Positions 45,139-55,745 of a stretch of DNA of 64,000 nucleotides are shown in pieces. This stretch comes from Marinobacterium halophilum. GTDB lineage: Bacteria > Pseudomonadota > Gammaproteobacteria > Pseudomonadales > Balneatricaceae. The stretch covers positions 76,473 through 140,472 of the forward strand of contig NZ_PYGI01000009.1 in assembly GCF_003014615.1 (NCBI RefSeq). The letters run 5' to 3'. Numbering within the stretch: the first letter of the stretch is position 1; the number at the start of each line of letters is the position of its first letter. The notes under the pieces were generated by a model, which saw only the letters and a list, made by a program, of their open reading frames with translations, had not been told where the DNA came from and did no database searches. A program made the position numbers and the translations under genes.

Positions 45139-46395
45139 ATGTTTAGCAAAGATATGTCAATCGCCAGTTATGATGCGGATCTGTGGTCTGCAATGCAGTC
45201 CGAAGCCGTCCGTCAGGAAGAGCACATCGAACTGATCGCGTCCGAGAACTACACCAGCCCGCGCGTCATGGAAGCTCAGGGTTCTGTGCTGACCAACAAA
45301 TACGCCGAAGGCTACCCGCACAAGCGTTACTACGGTGGCTGCGAGTACGTCGATGTAGTTGAAGAGCTGGCGATTGAACGTGCCAAGGAACTGTTTGGCG
45401 CTACGTACGCCAACGTACAGCCGCACTCCGGTTCCCAGGCCAATGCTGCCGTCTATATGGCACTGTGCCAGCCGGGCGACACCATTCTGGGCATGAGCCT
45501 GGCCCATGGTGGCCACCTGACCCACGGTGCTGCCGTATCCTTCTCTGGCCGCATCTACAAGGCTGTTCAGTACGGTTTGAACACTGCAACCGGCTCCATT
45601 GATTACGACGAAGTTGAGCGTTTGGCGGTTGAAAACAAGCCGAAGATGATCGTGGCCGGTTTCTCTGCCTACTCACAGATCGTTGACTGGGCGCGCTTCC
45701 GCGAAATCGCTGACAAGGTCGGCGCGTACCTGTTTGTCGACATGGCACACATTGCCGGTCTGGTTGCCGCAGGTGTTTACCCGACGCCGATGCCGTTTGC
45801 GGATGTCGTTACCACTACGACGCATAAAACCCTGGGTGGCCCGCGTGGTGGTCTGATTTTGTCCGCCAACGCTGATGAAGATTTGCAGAAGAAGCTGAAC
45901 TTCGCGGTATTCCCGGAATCTCAGGGCGGCCCGCTGATGCACGTGATCGCGGCCAAGGCGGTCTGCTTCAAGGAAGCGATGGAGCCGGAATGGAAAGAAT
46001 ACCAGGCTCAGGTCGTACGTAACGCCAAGGCCATGGCCGAAGTGTTCATCGCCCGTGGCATCAACATCGTCTCCGGCGGTACAGAAGATCACCTGTTCCT
46101 GGTTGACCTGATCAGCAAGGACATCACCGGTAAGGATGCGGACGCAGCTCTGGGCCGTGCCAACATCACTGTGAACAAGAACTCCGTACCGAACGATCCG
46201 CGTTCACCGTTCGTGACCTCCGGTCTGCGTATCGGTACTCCGGCGGTGACCCGTCGTGGCTTCAAGGAAGAAGAAGTCGCTCAGCTGGCGAACTGGATCT
46301 GCGATATCCTCGACGATATCAGCAATGAAGAGACCATCGCCCGCGTTCAGGGTCAGGTCAAAGAGATCTGCGCACGCTTTCCGGTTTACAAGTAA
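45139..46395 (+). CDS. glyA: Serine hydroxymethyltransferase
   Basis: A 418-residue PLP enzyme interconverting serine and glycine and supplying one-carbon units. It has [20 protein letters not shown] near the N-terminus, the glycine-rich [18 protein letters not shown], and the PLP lysine in [16 protein letters not shown] (about residue 230). Length is standard. ATG 45139 ([10 protein letters not shown]) follows CAGGGGACAGCA; the open frame reaches 75 bases further upstream but into the promoter and leader. Apparently monocistronic, with its own promoter and a strong terminator. Confidence 0.97.
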   Translation: MFSKDMSIASYDADLWSAMQSEAVRQEEHIELIASENYTSPRVMEAQGSVLTNKYAEGYPHKRYYGGCEYVDVVEELAIERAKELFGATYANVQPHSGSQANAAVYMALCQPGDTILGMSLAHGGHLTHGAAVSFSGRIYKAVQYGLNTATGSIDYDEVERLAVENKPKMIVAGFSAYSQIVDWARFREIADKVGAYLFVDMAHIAGLVAAGVYPTPMPFADVVTTTTHKTLGGPRGGLILSANADEDLQKKLNFAVFPESQGGPLMHVIAAKAVCFKEAMEPEWKEYQAQVVRNAKAMAEVFIARGINIVSGGTEDHLFLVDLISKDITGKDADAALGRANITVNKNSVPNDPRSPFVTSGLRIGTPAVTRRGFKEEEVAQLANWICDILDDISNEETIARVQGQVKEICARFPVYK

Positions 46396-46410
46396 GCCGG
46401 TAGAATAGCC

Positions 46411-46440
46411 GGGGCGGCTGAGGCCGCCCTTTTTTATTTT
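46411..46440 (+). terminator. Rho-independent terminator after glyA
   Basis: GGGCGGC / GCCGCCC with a TGAG loop and a long T-rich tract. Confidence 0.92.
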
Positions 46441-46501
46441 TTGTTCGCGTCCCACCCATACACCCCGGTAACGGGGAAACGCTCTTTCGCTGAGGCAACC
46501 C

Positions 46502-46984
46502 ATGCATTGTCCGTTCTGTGGCACCCATGAAACCAAAGTTGTCGATTCTCGACTGGTCGCTGAGGGTCAGCAGATCCGGCGTCGGCGTGAATGCATCAGC
46601 TGCCATGAGCGTTTTACCACCTACGAATCTGCCGAATTGTTGATGCCGCGCGTGATCAAGAACGACGGCACCCGCCAGCCTTTTGACGAAGACAAACTGC
46701 GTGCCGGTATCCAGCGCGCGCTGGAAAAGCGTCCGATCAGCATCGAAGAGATTGAAGCCTGCATTACCCGCATCAAACAGCGCCTGCGCGCCACCGGTGA
46801 GCGTGAGTTGCCTTCGCGTGAAGTCGGCGAAGCGGTGATGGCCGAGTTGCATACATTGGATGAAGTGGCCTATGTGCGCTTTGCATCGGTGTATCGAAGC
46901 TTCCAGGATATCAATGAGTTCCGTGACGAGATCGAACGCCTGTCTGGTGCAGCACTTCTCAACCGTGAGCAGGATAAAGATTAA
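46502..46984 (+). CDS. nrdR: Transcriptional repressor NrdR
   Basis: A 160-residue repressor of ribonucleotide reductase genes. The zinc ribbon comprises [15 protein letters not shown] and [17 protein letters not shown] (residues 3-50). An ATP-cone follows ([19 protein letters not shown]). Bound dATP/ATP levels control DNA binding. It leads the riboflavin operon, a placement common in gammaproteobacteria. One base separates its stop from the ATG of ribD. Confidence 0.97.
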   Translation: MHCPFCGTHETKVVDSRLVAEGQQIRRRRECISCHERFTTYESAELLMPRVIKNDGTRQPFDEDKLRAGIQRALEKRPISIEEIEACITRIKQRLRATGERELPSREVGEAVMAELHTLDEVAYVRFASVYRSFQDINEFRDEIERLSGAALLNREQDKD

Positions 46985-46985
46985 G

Positions 46986-48146
46986 ATGAGCACGGTACCA
47001 ACTACTGAAGGCTTCAGCGCACAGGACCATCACTGGATGGCGCAGGCGATCCGTCTGGCGCGTCAGGGGCTGTATACGACCGACCCCAATCCGCGGGTGG
47101 GTTGTGTCATCGTGGGCGACGGTGAGCAGGTCGGCGAAGGCGCTCATCTGCGTGCGGGTGAACCTCATGCCGAAGTGCATGCGTTGCGTGCTGCCGGTGA
47201 GTCAGCACGTGGCGCGACAGCGTATGTCACGCTGGAGCCCTGCAGCCATCATGGCCGCACGCCGCCCTGTGCCGAAGCCCTGGTTAATGCCGGTGTGGCA
47301 CGCGTGGTTTGTGCGATGCAGGATCCCAATCCGCTGGTGGCCGGTCGTGGTCTGGCGCGGTTGCGCGAGGCCGGTATCGAGGCGGTATCGGGCCTGCTGG
47401 AAACCACCGCACGGGCACTGAATCCCGGTTTTATCAGCCGTATGGAACGCGGCCGCCCCTATGTCCGCCTTAAACTGGCGTCTAGTCTGGATGGCCGTAC
47501 CGCCATGCAGAGCGGTGAATCACAATGGATAACGGGCCCGGCTGCACGGGCTGATGTGCAGCGGTTGCGGGCACGCAGCTCGGCGGTGCTCACCGGTGTG
47601 GAAACGGTACTGATCGACAAGGCTTCCTTGACGGTACGGGCCGCCGAGCTTGGGTTGCCGGCAGAACAGGCGGAACAGGCGGCGCTGCGGCAACCGCTGC
47701 GGGTTGTACTGGATAGCCAGTTGCGGCTGCCGACAACCGCGCCCATGCTTAGCCTGCCGGGGCGTACCCTGGTGGTGACGGCACAGGCCGAATCCACATC
47801 GGCAGCAGTTGCGTTGACAGCGGCTGGCGCGCAAGTGCTGGCGTTGCCTGGTACGGACGGTCGGGTCGATCTAACGGCATTGTTGTCCTGGCTGGCGGAA
47901 CATGAACACTGTAATGAAGTGCTGATCGAATGCGGTGCAACCCTGGCTGGTACGGCCTTGCGTGCCGGATGGGTCGATGAGCTGGTACTCTATATGGCAC
48001 CGACCCTGTTGGGCAGTGCGGCACGGCCGCTGTTTGATCTGCCGTTGGAGCAGATGGCGCAGCAGCACCGCCTGCAATTAATCGATACACGCCAGCTCGG
48101 TGACGACCTGCGTCTAACCCTGAGCTGCCGGAAAGAGACTGACTGA
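46986..48146 (+). CDS. ribD: Bifunctional riboflavin deaminase/reductase RibD
   Basis: A 386-residue enzyme catalysing steps two and three of the riboflavin pathway. The N-terminal zinc deaminase has HAEVHALRAAGESARGA and the ligands in TLEPCSHHGRTPPCAEAL. The C-terminal NADPH reductase contains LKLASSLDGRTAMQSGESQW and ITGPAARADVQRLRARSSAV. ATG 46986 (MSTVPTTEGF) is chosen because the open frame further upstream overlaps nrdR. Its stop overlaps the next start as TGATG. Confidence 0.96.
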   Translation: MSTVPTTEGFSAQDHHWMAQAIRLARQGLYTTDPNPRVGCVIVGDGEQVGEGAHLRAGEPHAEVHALRAAGESARGATAYVTLEPCSHHGRTPPCAEALVNAGVARVVCAMQDPNPLVAGRGLARLREAGIEAVSGLLETTARALNPGFISRMERGRPYVRLKLASSLDGRTAMQSGESQWITGPAARADVQRLRARSSAVLTGVETVLIDKASLTVRAAELGLPAEQAEQAALRQPLRVVLDSQLRLPTTAPMLSLPGRTLVVTAQAESTSAAVALTAAGAQVLALPGTDGRVDLTALLSWLAEHEHCNEVLIECGATLAGTALRAGWVDELVLYMAPTLLGSAARPLFDLPLEQMAQQHRLQLIDTRQLGDDLRLTLSCRKETD

Positions 48147-48817
48147 TGTTTACCGGAATCATCGAAGCAGTAGGCAGTATTGCCGATATCCGCATGATCG
48201 GCGGCGATATGCGTCTCTATATTCGCACCGGCACGTTGGATCTGGCTGACGTCAAACTCGGTGACAGCATTGCCACCAATGGCGTGTGCCTGACTGCGGT
48301 GGAACTGCCCGGTGACGGCTTTATCGCCGATGTGTCGCGGGAAACGCTGGCGCACACCCGGTTTGAATCGTTGCAGGTTGGCGAAGCGGTCAACCTGGAA
48401 AAGGCGATGCGCGCGGATACCCGCTTCGGCGGTCACATCGTGACCGGCCATGTGGATGCATTGGGCACTGTAGTCGAGCGCAGCGATGACGCTCGCTCGG
48501 TACGCCTGCAGGTGCGCATGCCAGCCTCTATTCAGCGTTATGTGGCCACCAAGGGCTCAATCACCGTGGACGGTGTGAGTCTGACGGTGAATGCGCTGGA
48601 GGGCGACAGTTTTCTATTGAATATCGTGCCTCACACGGCACAGGAAACCCTTATCGACAGTTATACAGCCGGGCGTCAGGTGCATCTGGAAGTGGACATT
48701 ATTGCCCGCTATCTGGAGCGTCTGATGGGCGCTGTACACACGGATGCGCCGTCTGATGGCGATGCGGACGGTGTCACCATGGCGTTACTGGCTAACCACG
48801 GATTCATGCGTCGCTGA
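48146..48817 (+). CDS. ribE: Riboflavin synthase alpha subunit
   Basis: A 223-residue enzyme that dismutates two molecules of lumazine to riboflavin. Two similar beta-barrel halves are visible. The first starts MFTGIIEAVG with LGDSIATNGVCLTAVEL. The second contains RFGGHIVTGHVDALGTV and GSITVDGVSLTVNAL. Called ribC in E. coli nomenclature. It sits between ribD and ribBA, translationally coupled to the former. Confidence 0.96.
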   Translation: MFTGIIEAVGSIADIRMIGGDMRLYIRTGTLDLADVKLGDSIATNGVCLTAVELPGDGFIADVSRETLAHTRFESLQVGEAVNLEKAMRADTRFGGHIVTGHVDALGTVVERSDDARSVRLQVRMPASIQRYVATKGSITVDGVSLTVNALEGDSFLLNIVPHTAQETLIDSYTAGRQVHLEVDIIARYLERLMGAVHTDAPSDGDADGVTMALLANHGFMRR

Positions 48818-48834
48818 GGCGACGGGAGAGATTT

Positions 48835-49953
48835 ATGCAGCTGAATACGACTGAAGAACTGATCGAAGATATCCGTCAGGGCAAGATGGTCATTCTGATG
48901 GATGACGAGGACCGCGAAAACGAGGGCGATCTGGTGATCGCGGCTCAGTGCGTGCGTCCGGAAGATATTAATTTCATGATCACCCATGCCCGTGGACTGG
49001 TCTGCCTGACCCTGAGCCGCGAGCGTTGCGAGCAGCTTAAACTGCCGCTGATGGTGCAGAGCAACGGTGCTGCCTTCTCGACCAACTTTACCCTGTCGAT
49101 CGAAGCGGCCAAAGGTGTGACGACCGGCATTTCGGCAGCTGACCGTGCGGTGACCATTCATGCCGCAGTGAAGGCCGATGCGGTGCCGGAAGATATCGTC
49201 CAGCCGGGTCATATCTTCCCGCTGATGGCCCAGCCCGGCGGTGTACTCAGCCGTGCCGGTCATACGGAAGCCGGTTGTGACATCGCTCGAATGGCCGGTT
49301 TCAGCCCGTCTTCGGTGATCGTCGAGATCATCAATGAAGACGGCAGCATGGCGCGCCGTCCGGATCTGGAAAAGTTTGCGGCCAAACACGGCATCAAGAT
49401 CGGCACCATTGCCGACCTGATCCACTACCGCACCCTCAACGAGCATACCGTAGAGCGTCAGGATGAAGGCACCTTGCAGACAGAGTACGGTGACTTCCGC
49501 TACGTAACCTTCCGTGACGAAATTCAGGGCTGTACCCATCTGGCGCTGATGAAGGGCGATGTCACGCCTGAAGAGTCAACGCTGGTGCGCGTTCATATCC
49601 GCGATGAAGTGCTGCGTGATGTGGTGGGTGTGCGTCCAGGTGATCAGGTGAAATGGACCATGCGCCGGGCGCTCAAGCGTGTGGCGGATGAGGGCAAGGG
49701 CGTGGTGTTGCTGCTCGATTCCGGTCGTCGGGTTGATCTGGGCAACGCCATCGACAACCTGCTCAATGCCGACCGCAGCCGTTCCAAGGTTAACGTCAGT
49801 GCTTCCGGTGCCTACCTGACGGTCGGAACCGGCTCACAGATACTGCGTGATCTGGGTGTGCGCAAGATGCGTCTGCTCAGCTCACCGATGAAATTCAATG
49901 CGATCTCCGGTTTCGATCTGGAAATCGAAGAATATATTCCCTACGAGGATTGA
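48835..49953 (+). CDS. ribBA: 3,4-dihydroxy-2-butanone 4-phosphate synthase with degenerate GTP cyclohydrolase II domain (RibBX type)
   Basis: A 372-residue protein. Residues 1-200 are a complete Rib[42 protein letters not shown] and [14 protein letters not shown] with the metal and substrate residues. The C-terminal 170 residues have the fold-length of GTP cyclohydrolase II but lack its zinc cysteines and the [12 protein letters not shown] block, reading [18 protein letters not shown] instead. So only the RibB activity is expected. The missing activity is supplied by the separate ribA at 52426. This RibBX arrangement is known from other proteobacteria. Confidence 0.92.
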   Translation: MQLNTTEELIEDIRQGKMVILMDDEDRENEGDLVIAAQCVRPEDINFMITHARGLVCLTLSRERCEQLKLPLMVQSNGAAFSTNFTLSIEAAKGVTTGISAADRAVTIHAAVKADAVPEDIVQPGHIFPLMAQPGGVLSRAGHTEAGCDIARMAGFSPSSVIVEIINEDGSMARRPDLEKFAAKHGIKIGTIADLIHYRTLNEHTVERQDEGTLQTEYGDFRYVTFRDEIQGCTHLALMKGDVTPEESTLVRVHIRDEVLRDVVGVRPGDQVKWTMRRALKRVADEGKGVVLLLDSGRRVDLGNAIDNLLNADRSRSKVNVSASGAYLTVGTGSQILRDLGVRKMRLLSSPMKFNAISGFDLEIEEYIPYED

Positions 49954-50438
49954 TGGACACGCTTATGACAGTACAAGTATTTGAAGGCGATTTCGTCAGC
50001 GCCAACGGTAAATATGCCATCGTAGTCGGCCGCTTCAACGCGTTCGTCGTTGAAAGCCTGCTGGATGGTGCCATTGATGCACTGACCCGCCACGGTGTGG
50101 CTGAAGAGAACATCCGCGTTATCCGTGTGCCGGGTGCATTCGAGATTCCGTTGGTGGTCAAGCGTCTGGCACAGCAGCAGAAAGATGATGCGATCATCGC
50201 CCTGGGGGCCGTGATTCGTGGTGGTACACCGCATTTCGAATATGTTTCCGGCGAGAGCTCCAAGGGTGTTGCCCAGGTCTCCATGGATTTCGATATTCCG
50301 GTCGCTAACGGCATCCTGACCGTTAACTCCATCGAACAAGCCATTGAACGCTCTGGTACCAAGGCTGGTAACAAGGGAGCAGAAGCAGCACTGTCCGCAC
50401 TGGAAATGGTCAGTCTGCTACGACAGCTTGAGGCCTGA
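49953..50438 (+). CDS. ribH: 6,7-dimethyl-8-ribityllumazine synthase
   Basis: A 161-residue subunit of the lumazine synthase shell, condensing the RibB and RibD products. It shows [52 protein letters not shown] and the catalytic region [21 protein letters not shown] 49953 overlaps the ribBA stop, with GAGG four bases upstream; an ATG at 49965 is an alternative. nusB starts two bases after its stop. Confidence 0.96.
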   Translation: MDTLMTVQVFEGDFVSANGKYAIVVGRFNAFVVESLLDGAIDALTRHGVAEENIRVIRVPGAFEIPLVVKRLAQQQKDDAIIALGAVIRGGTPHFEYVSGESSKGVAQVSMDFDIPVANGILTVNSIEQAIERSGTKAGNKGAEAALSALEMVSLLRQLEA

Positions 50439-50440
50439 GC

Positions 50441-50917
50441 ATGAACGACACGACTCCGCGTAAAAAGGGCAAGCCGAGCCTGACCGAAATGCGCCGCAAC
50501 GCCCGCAGCTTTGCGTTGCAGGCACTGTATCAGTGGTCCGTGGCAGGACAGCTGGTCAACGAGATCGAAGCCCAGTTCCGTGTCGACAACGACATGAGCG
50601 CGACGGATATCAAGCTGTTCTGTGAACTGCTGCGTGGTGTGACCAGCGGCAGCAAAACACTGGACGAAGCGTACCGTCCGTTTCTGGATCGCCCGTTGGC
50701 AGATCTGGACCCGGTCGAGCTGAGCGTACTGCGTATCGGTGCCTACGAACTGATTCATCGGTTGCAGGTACCGTACCGCGTGGCGATCAACGAAAGTGTT
50801 GAGCTGGCCAAGGTGTTCGGTGCGACCGAGAGCCACAAGTACGTTAACGGTATTCTCGACAAGCTGGCCCAGCGAGTGCGTGGAGAAGAGATCCGGGCAC
50901 GGCGTTCAGGCAACTGA
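50441..50917 (+). CDS. nusB: Transcription antitermination factor NusB
   Basis: A 158-residue RNA-binding helical protein that with NusE loads on boxA RNA for rRNA antitermination. Conserved blocks are [17 protein letters not shown] at the N-terminus and [16 protein letters not shown] followed by [18 protein letters not shown] near the C-terminus. Fixed position between ribH and thiL as in many gammaproteobacteria. Confidence 0.96.
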   Translation: MNDTTPRKKGKPSLTEMRRNARSFALQALYQWSVAGQLVNEIEAQFRVDNDMSATDIKLFCELLRGVTSGSKTLDEAYRPFLDRPLADLDPVELSVLRIGAYELIHRLQVPYRVAINESVELAKVFGATESHKYVNGILDKLAQRVRGEEIRARRSGN

Positions 50918-50935
50918 AGTTGATGCCGGTTAACC

Positions 50936-51901
50936 GTGGGCGAATTTGAGCTGATCCGCCGCTGCTTCATGCAGGCAGCGCAGGGTCCGGGAGTGGTCAC
51001 CGGTATCGGTGACGACTGTGCCGTGCTGCAGGTGCCTGATGGGCAGCAGTTGGTGGTGTCGATCGATACCCTGGTTGAGGGCGTGCATTTTCTGCCCGGT
51101 ACGGCACCTGAGCAGGTCGCCTGGCGTTTGCTGGGAGCGGCGGTCAGTGATCTGGCCGCTGCTGCCGCAACACCTGCCTGGCTGACGCTGGCGCTGACCC
51201 TGCCGCAGGCGGATCCCGTATGGCTGGAACCCTTTGCCGCGGCACTGGCAACCCGTGCCCGCGAACTGGGCATCAGCCTGGTGGGCGGTGATACCACGCG
51301 CGGTCCCTGCCTGACCCTGAGTGCTCAGGTTCACGGCTGGGTACCGGCCGGCCAGGCGTTGCTGCGCAGTGGTGCTCGCGCCGGGGATCGCATTCTGGTC
51401 TCCGGTACGCTGGGCGACAGCCGTGGCGGACTGGAAACCCTGTTGCAGCCGACCCCATCCAACAGGAATGTGGACTGGCTGCAGCAGCGCTTCTACCGGC
51501 CTGAGCCCCGGGTGGAGTTGGCCCGACAGCTGCGTCCGTGGTTGCAGGCCGGGCTGGATATTTCCGACGGTCTGCTGGCTGATCTGCAGCATGTGCTGGA
51601 TGCATCGGCGGCAGGGGCGGTAGTCGAACGGGATCAGGTGCCCTGTTCGGCCGCGCTGTTGAATAGTTATCCACAACAGGCTCAAGAATGGGCGCTGTCT
51701 GGTGGTGAAGATTTTGAACTGTGCCTCGCGGTTGCGCCTGCTGACGTTGCCGCATGCATGGCGGTGGCCGAACGTCTCGGTGTTGCGTTGACCGATATCG
51801 GTCGGTTCTGCGCCGAGCCGGGACTGACGGTTGTGACGGCCGATGGCTGTCCGGTTGACGGGCTGGCACGGGGTTATGATCATTTCAAGGAGTCGACATG
51901 A
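50936..51901 (+). CDS. thiL: Thiamine-monophosphate kinase
   Basis: A 321-residue kinase making thiamine diphosphate from the monophosphate. Start GTG, 18 bp after nusB. It has GIGDDCAVLQVP (metal and ATP), VSIDTLVEGVHF, GGDTTRGPCLTLS and the C-terminal LSGGEDFELCLAV of the PurM-like fold. Its stop overlaps the pgpA start (ATGA). Confidence 0.96.
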   Translation: MGEFELIRRCFMQAAQGPGVVTGIGDDCAVLQVPDGQQLVVSIDTLVEGVHFLPGTAPEQVAWRLLGAAVSDLAAAAATPAWLTLALTLPQADPVWLEPFAAALATRARELGISLVGGDTTRGPCLTLSAQVHGWVPAGQALLRSGARAGDRILVSGTLGDSRGGLETLLQPTPSNRNVDWLQQRFYRPEPRVELARQLRPWLQAGLDISDGLLADLQHVLDASAAGAVVERDQVPCSAALLNSYPQQAQEWALSGGEDFELCLAVAPADVAACMAVAERLGVALTDIGRFCAEPGLTVVTADGCPVDGLARGYDHFKEST

Positions 51902-52374
51902 ACAAGGCACCGGCATCGGTTTGGCGCAACCCGATTCATTTCCTGGCGTTTGGGCTGGGCAGCGGTGCGGCGCCGAAAGCGCCGGGTACTGTTGGTACTT
52001 TGGCAGCTGTTCCGCTCTGGTATCTGATGGCCCAAACCACCCTGCCGGTCTATCTGTGCCTGACCCTGATCGCATTTGTGATCGGAATATGGCTCTGTGG
52101 TCGTACGTCACGCGATCTGGGTGTGCATGACCACGGCGGTATTGTCTGGGATGAATTTGTTGGTTACTGGATTACCATGATTGCGGTACCGGTGGACTGG
52201 GTCTGGGCGCTGCTCGGGTTTGCCCTGTTCCGCCTGTTCGACATCTGGAAGCCCTGGCCGATTGGTCCGGTTGACCGTCGGGTACATGGCGGATTGGGAA
52301 TCATGCTTGACGATGTGCTGGCCGGTGCTTTTGCCGCGCTGGTGTTGCAGGGCCTGCTGTGGTGGTGGGGTTAA
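51898..52374 (+). CDS. pgpA: Phosphatidylglycerophosphatase A
   Basis: A 158-residue inner-membrane phosphatase that dephosphorylates phosphatidylglycerol phosphate. The family block GSGAAPKAPGTVGTLAAVPL is at residues 21-40, followed by DHGGIVWDEFVGYW with the catalytic acids, then FRLFDIWKPWPIGPVDR. Three to four membrane helices. The start overlaps thiL by four bases. Confidence 0.95.
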   Translation: MNKAPASVWRNPIHFLAFGLGSGAAPKAPGTVGTLAAVPLWYLMAQTTLPVYLCLTLIAFVIGIWLCGRTSRDLGVHDHGGIVWDEFVGYWITMIAVPVDWVWALLGFALFRLFDIWKPWPIGPVDRRVHGGLGIMLDDVLAGAFAALVLQGLLWWWG

Positions 52375-52425
52375 CCACCACACCCGGTGCCCGTGAAACG
52401 AATCTGTGACAGAGGAACGACCAAG

Positions 52426-53040
52426 GTGTCAGTACAGTATGTAGCCGATTCACGGCTGCCGACCCCCTGGGGGGTGTTTACCATGGTGGGGTTTGAAGAC
52501 CCGGCCAACGGCAAGGAACATGTTGCTCTGGTGTTCGGTGATGTGGCCGGCGACGAGCCGGTGCTGGCTCGAATCCACTCCGAGTGTCTGACCGGTGATG
52601 CGTTGTTCAGTTTGCGTTGCGACTGCGGTTTTCAGTTGCAGGAGGCGCTCAAACGTATCGCCGAGGCGGGCAAGGGGGTGCTGCTGTATCTGCGTCAGGA
52701 AGGCCGTGGCATCGGCTTGCTGAACAAGATCAAAGCGTATCACCTGCAGGATGGCGGTGCCGATACCGTCGAAGCCAATGAACAGCTTGGTTTTGCCGCT
52801 GACATGCGCGACTACACCATGTGCGAACCGATGTTGGAACATTTGGGCATCAAGGCGGTGAAGCTGATGACCAATAACCCGCGCAAGGTGGCGGCGCTGG
52901 AGAAGTACGGCGTCAACGTCAGTGAACGGGTGCCGCTGCAGGTGGGCAAGAACCGCCACAATGAAGATTACCTGCAGACCAAAATGGGCAAGCTCGGCCA
53001 TATGATGACCGAACACCATTTCAAGCAAGGTGACGAGTAA
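52426..53040 (+). CDS. ribA: GTP cyclohydrolase II
   Basis: A 204-residue enzyme opening riboflavin synthesis from GTP. The complete zinc motif and active site are present: [20 protein letters not shown] (residues 57-76), [16 protein letters not shown], and [18 protein letters not shown] 52426 ([12 protein letters not shown]) is preferred, with AGAGGA about nine bases upstream and agreement with the E. coli start; an in-frame GTG at 52387 is possible. It complements the degenerate domain of ribBA. Convergent with dxs, with nine bases between the stops. Confidence 0.96.
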   Translation: MSVQYVADSRLPTPWGVFTMVGFEDPANGKEHVALVFGDVAGDEPVLARIHSECLTGDALFSLRCDCGFQLQEALKRIAEAGKGVLLYLRQEGRGIGLLNKIKAYHLQDGGADTVEANEQLGFAADMRDYTMCEPMLEHLGIKAVKLMTNNPRKVAALEKYGVNVSERVPLQVGKNRHNEDYLQTKMGKLGHMMTEHHFKQGDE

Positions 53041-53049
53041 ACAGCGGGC

Positions 53050-54849
53050 TTAGCCCTCTGTGTCACCCTGCAGCCGCTGCCGGATCGAAGCCTCGATACC
53101 GGCAGCATTCAAACCGCATTCGGCCAGTTGTTCGTCCCGTCCGGCGTGGGCAATCCAGTAATCGGGAATCCCCAATCTCAATACCGGGGTTGTCAGTCCG
53201 GCATCCTGAGCATACTCAACCACCGCTGATCCGGCTCCGCCCTGTCGCGCATGGTCCTCGACCGTCACCAGCAGGTCATGTGCGGCCGCCATCCGATTGA
53301 TCACCGCTGTATCCAGTGGTTTCACGAAGCGCATATCCACCAGCGTGTAATCGTTGGTCTCGGCCACCTGTTGCGTCGCCGCCAGCAATGGGCCGAAGTT
53401 GAGTAGCGCAACCTGCTTTCCTGCCCGTAGCGTACGGCTGTTGCCGAGCGTCACTGGTGTGGGGACTTTTGCCTGAGGCAAAGCGGCACTGCCGCGTGGA
53501 TAACGAACGGCAGCCGGGCCAGGGTGCTGGTAACCCAGGGTCAGCATGGCGTCCAGTTCCTGCTCGTCGGCGGGCGTCATCACCACCATTTCGGGCAGGC
53601 AGCGCAGATAGGCGATATCGAAACAGCCGGCGTGGGTGGCGCCATCTTCGCCGACCAGACCGGCGCGGTCGATGGCAATGAGTACGTCCAGCTGCTGGGT
53701 CGCGATATCGTGAACGACCTGATCATAGGCCCGCTGCAGAAAGGTGGAATAGATCGCCAGTACCGGTTTCATGCCGCCACAGGCGAGGCCTGCTGCGAGT
53801 GTGGCGGCATGTTGTTCGGCGATGGCAACATCGAAATAACGCTCGGGGTAACGCGCGGCAAACGCGACCAGATCCGATCCCTCGCGCATCGCCGGGGTGA
53901 TGCCGGTCAAACGGTCATCCACCGCAGCAGTGGCGCATAGCCAGCGGCCGAATACATTGCAGTACTTGGGACGTTTGGGGGCACTGGCGGTAGCGTGCGG
54001 GCTGACCGGATCGATCTTGGTCAGGGCATGGTAGCCCACCGGGTCGGCCTCGGCAGGGGCGAAACTCTTGCCCTTGCGGGTGATGACATGCAGAAACTGG
54101 GGCCCTGAGCGCTGCAGTGCCTGCTCCAGTGCCGGCAGCAGCAGGCTGAAGTCATGGCCATCTACCGGTCCGCTGTAGTGGAAATCCAGGGCTTCAAACA
54201 GTGTGCTGGTGACTGTCCCTTCCGCTTTCTGTTTCAGATTGCGGGCCAGGTAGCTGGCCAGACCGCCCTCGTTACGCGAAATCGACATGTCGTTGTCGTT
54301 CAGGATAACCAGCAGGTTGGCACCGGTATGGGCAGCGTGATTGAGTGCTTCGAACGCCATGCCAGCGGTCATGGCACCGTCGCCGATTACGGCTATGCTG
54401 TGGCGGTCACGGCCCTGCAATCGGTGCGCCAGCGCCATGCCCAGTGCGGCCGAGATCGAAGTGCTGGAGTGGCCGGTGCCAAAGGTATCGAACGGGCTTT
54501 CGCTGCGCTTGGGAAAGGGGGAAAGTCCGCCGGCCTGGCGCATGCTCAGCATCTGCTCACGGCGACCGGTGAGAATCTTGTGTGGATAACTCTGGTGGCC
54601 TACATCCCAGATCAGGTCATCGTCCGGTGTGTGCAGCAGGTAGTGCAGGGCGATGGTCAGCTCGACAACACCGAGACCGGCACCAAAATGGCCGCCGGTC
54701 TGGCCGACGCTGTAGAGCAGAAAAGCGCGCAATTCGCGGGCCAGTTGCGGCAGCTGTGAACGTGACAGCCTGCGCAGTGCCGACGGCTCATTGGCCTGAT
54801 CCAGCAGTGGCGTGGCTGGACGTTGGGTCGGGATCTGGTGAAATAGCAT
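53050..54849 (-). CDS. dxs: 1-deoxy-D-xylulose-5-phosphate synthase
   Basis: A 599-residue thiamine diphosphate enzyme, first step of the MEP isoprenoid pathway; slightly shorter than the usual 620. DVGHQSYPHKILTGRR and GTGHSSTSISAALGMA lie near the N-terminus. The cofactor motif is GDGAMTAGMAFEALNHA to NDNDMSIS. The transketolase C-terminal part has AIAEQHAATLAAGLACGG and IDRAGLVGEDGATHAGCFD. Its ATG overlaps the ispA stop, so it is the last gene of an xseB-ispA-dxs operon. Confidence 0.97.
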   Translation of the reverse strand: MLFHQIPTQRPATPLLDQANEPSALRRLSRSQLPQLARELRAFLLYSVGQTGGHFGAGLGVVELTIALHYLLHTPDDDLIWDVGHQSYPHKILTGRREQMLSMRQAGGLSPFPKRSESPFDTFGTGHSSTSISAALGMALAHRLQGRDRHSIAVIGDGAMTAGMAFEALNHAAHTGANLLVILNDNDMSISRNEGGLASYLARNLKQKAEGTVTSTLFEALDFHYSGPVDGHDFSLLLPALEQALQRSGPQFLHVITRKGKSFAPAEADPVGYHALTKIDPVSPHATASAPKRPKYCNVFGRWLCATAAVDDRLTGITPAMREGSDLVAFAARYPERYFDVAIAEQHAATLAAGLACGGMKPVLAIYSTFLQRAYDQVVHDIATQQLDVLIAIDRAGLVGEDGATHAGCFDIAYLRCLPEMVVMTPADEQELDAMLTLGYQHPGPAAVRYPRGSAALPQAKVPTPVTLGNSRTLRAGKQVALLNFGPLLAATQQVAETNDYTLVDMRFVKPLDTAVINRMAAAHDLLVTVEDHARQGGAGSAVVEYAQDAGLTTPVLRLGIPDYWIAHAGRDEQLAECGLNAAGIEASIRQRLQGDTEG

Positions 54850-55745
54850 CAGTGATCACGGTTGACGATGTAATGGGTCAGGGCGATCAGATCGTCCGCA
54901 TCGTCACCGTAGGTGGACAGTATCCCGATCGCTTCGTCATGCAGCTGCTGCAGGCGTGCGCGGGCACCGTCGAGGCCGAGCAGGGCCGGATAGGTCGGTT
55001 TGTTCTGTGCTGCGTCGGAGCCTTGCGGTTTACCCAGGGTAGCGGTATCACCTTCGATATCGAGTAGATCATCCTGGATCTGGAAGGCGAGGCCGATCAG
55101 ATCACCGTAACGGCGCAGGTCGGGCAGTTTGTCGTCCCCGGCAGTACCGGCGGACAGTGCTCCGAGCTCGACGGCGGCGGTGATCAGCGCGCCGGTCTTG
55201 CAGGCGTGCATCGCTTGCAACTGTTCCAGTGTCAGCGGCTTGCCCACATGAGCAAGGTCGAATGCCTGACCGGCGACCATGCCGCGTTCGCCACTGGCGC
55301 GGGCAAGCGTGTTGAGCATGCGCAGCTGCAGGGCGGCGGGGTAGCCGTTGATCGGTTCGCTGAGGTGTTCAAAGGCCAGGCATTGCAGCGCATCACCGGC
55401 GAGAATGGCGCTGGCCTCATCGAAGGCGATATGACAGGTGGGTTGGCCCCGGCGCAGGTCATCGTCATCCATGGCGGGCAGGTCATCATGCACCAGTGAG
55501 TAGCTGTGGATGCACTCGATGGCAACGGCGGCGCGTTTGGTCAACTCATTGGGGAGTTGGCCGGTGCAGAGCTGGTGACTCAGGTACACAAGTGCCGGGC
55601 GCAGGCGCTTGCCGCCATTGAGCAAACCGTGGCGCATGGTCTGCTGAAGCCTGGGTTCGATGCTGCCGGCCGTACTAATCAGCTGGTCCAGTTGCTGCTC
55701 GACCTGGTTACGGTGCTGCTGCAACAGCTGTGCGAGACGGTTCAT
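54849..55745 (-). CDS. ispA: Farnesyl diphosphate synthase (geranyltranstransferase)
   Basis: A 298-residue prenyl synthase. The first aspartate-rich motif is [15 protein letters not shown] near residue 85, the second is [12 protein letters not shown] near residue 230, and the C-terminal NRD ends the protein. [14 protein letters not shown] binds the substrate diphosphate. It overlaps xseB by four bases upstream and dxs by one base downstream. Confidence 0.97.
   Translation of the reverse strand: MNRLAQLLQQHRNQVEQQLDQLISTAGSIEPRLQQTMRHGLLNGGKRLRPALVYLSHQLCTGQLPNELTKRAAVAIECIHSYSLVHDDLPAMDDDDLRRGQPTCHIAFDEASAILAGDALQCLAFEHLSEPINGYPAALQLRMLNTLARASGERGMVAGQAFDLAHVGKPLTLEQLQAMHACKTGALITAAVELGALSAGTAGDDKLPDLRRYGDLIGLAFQIQDDLLDIEGDTATLGKPQGSDAAQNKPTYPALLGLDGARARLQQLHDEAIGILSTYGDDADDLIALTHYIVNRDH

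Noticed and set aside
48835..49953. Calling the product a fully bifunctional RibBA
   Set aside because: The zinc cysteines and [12 protein letters not shown] block of GTP cyclohydrolase II are absent from the C-terminal domain.
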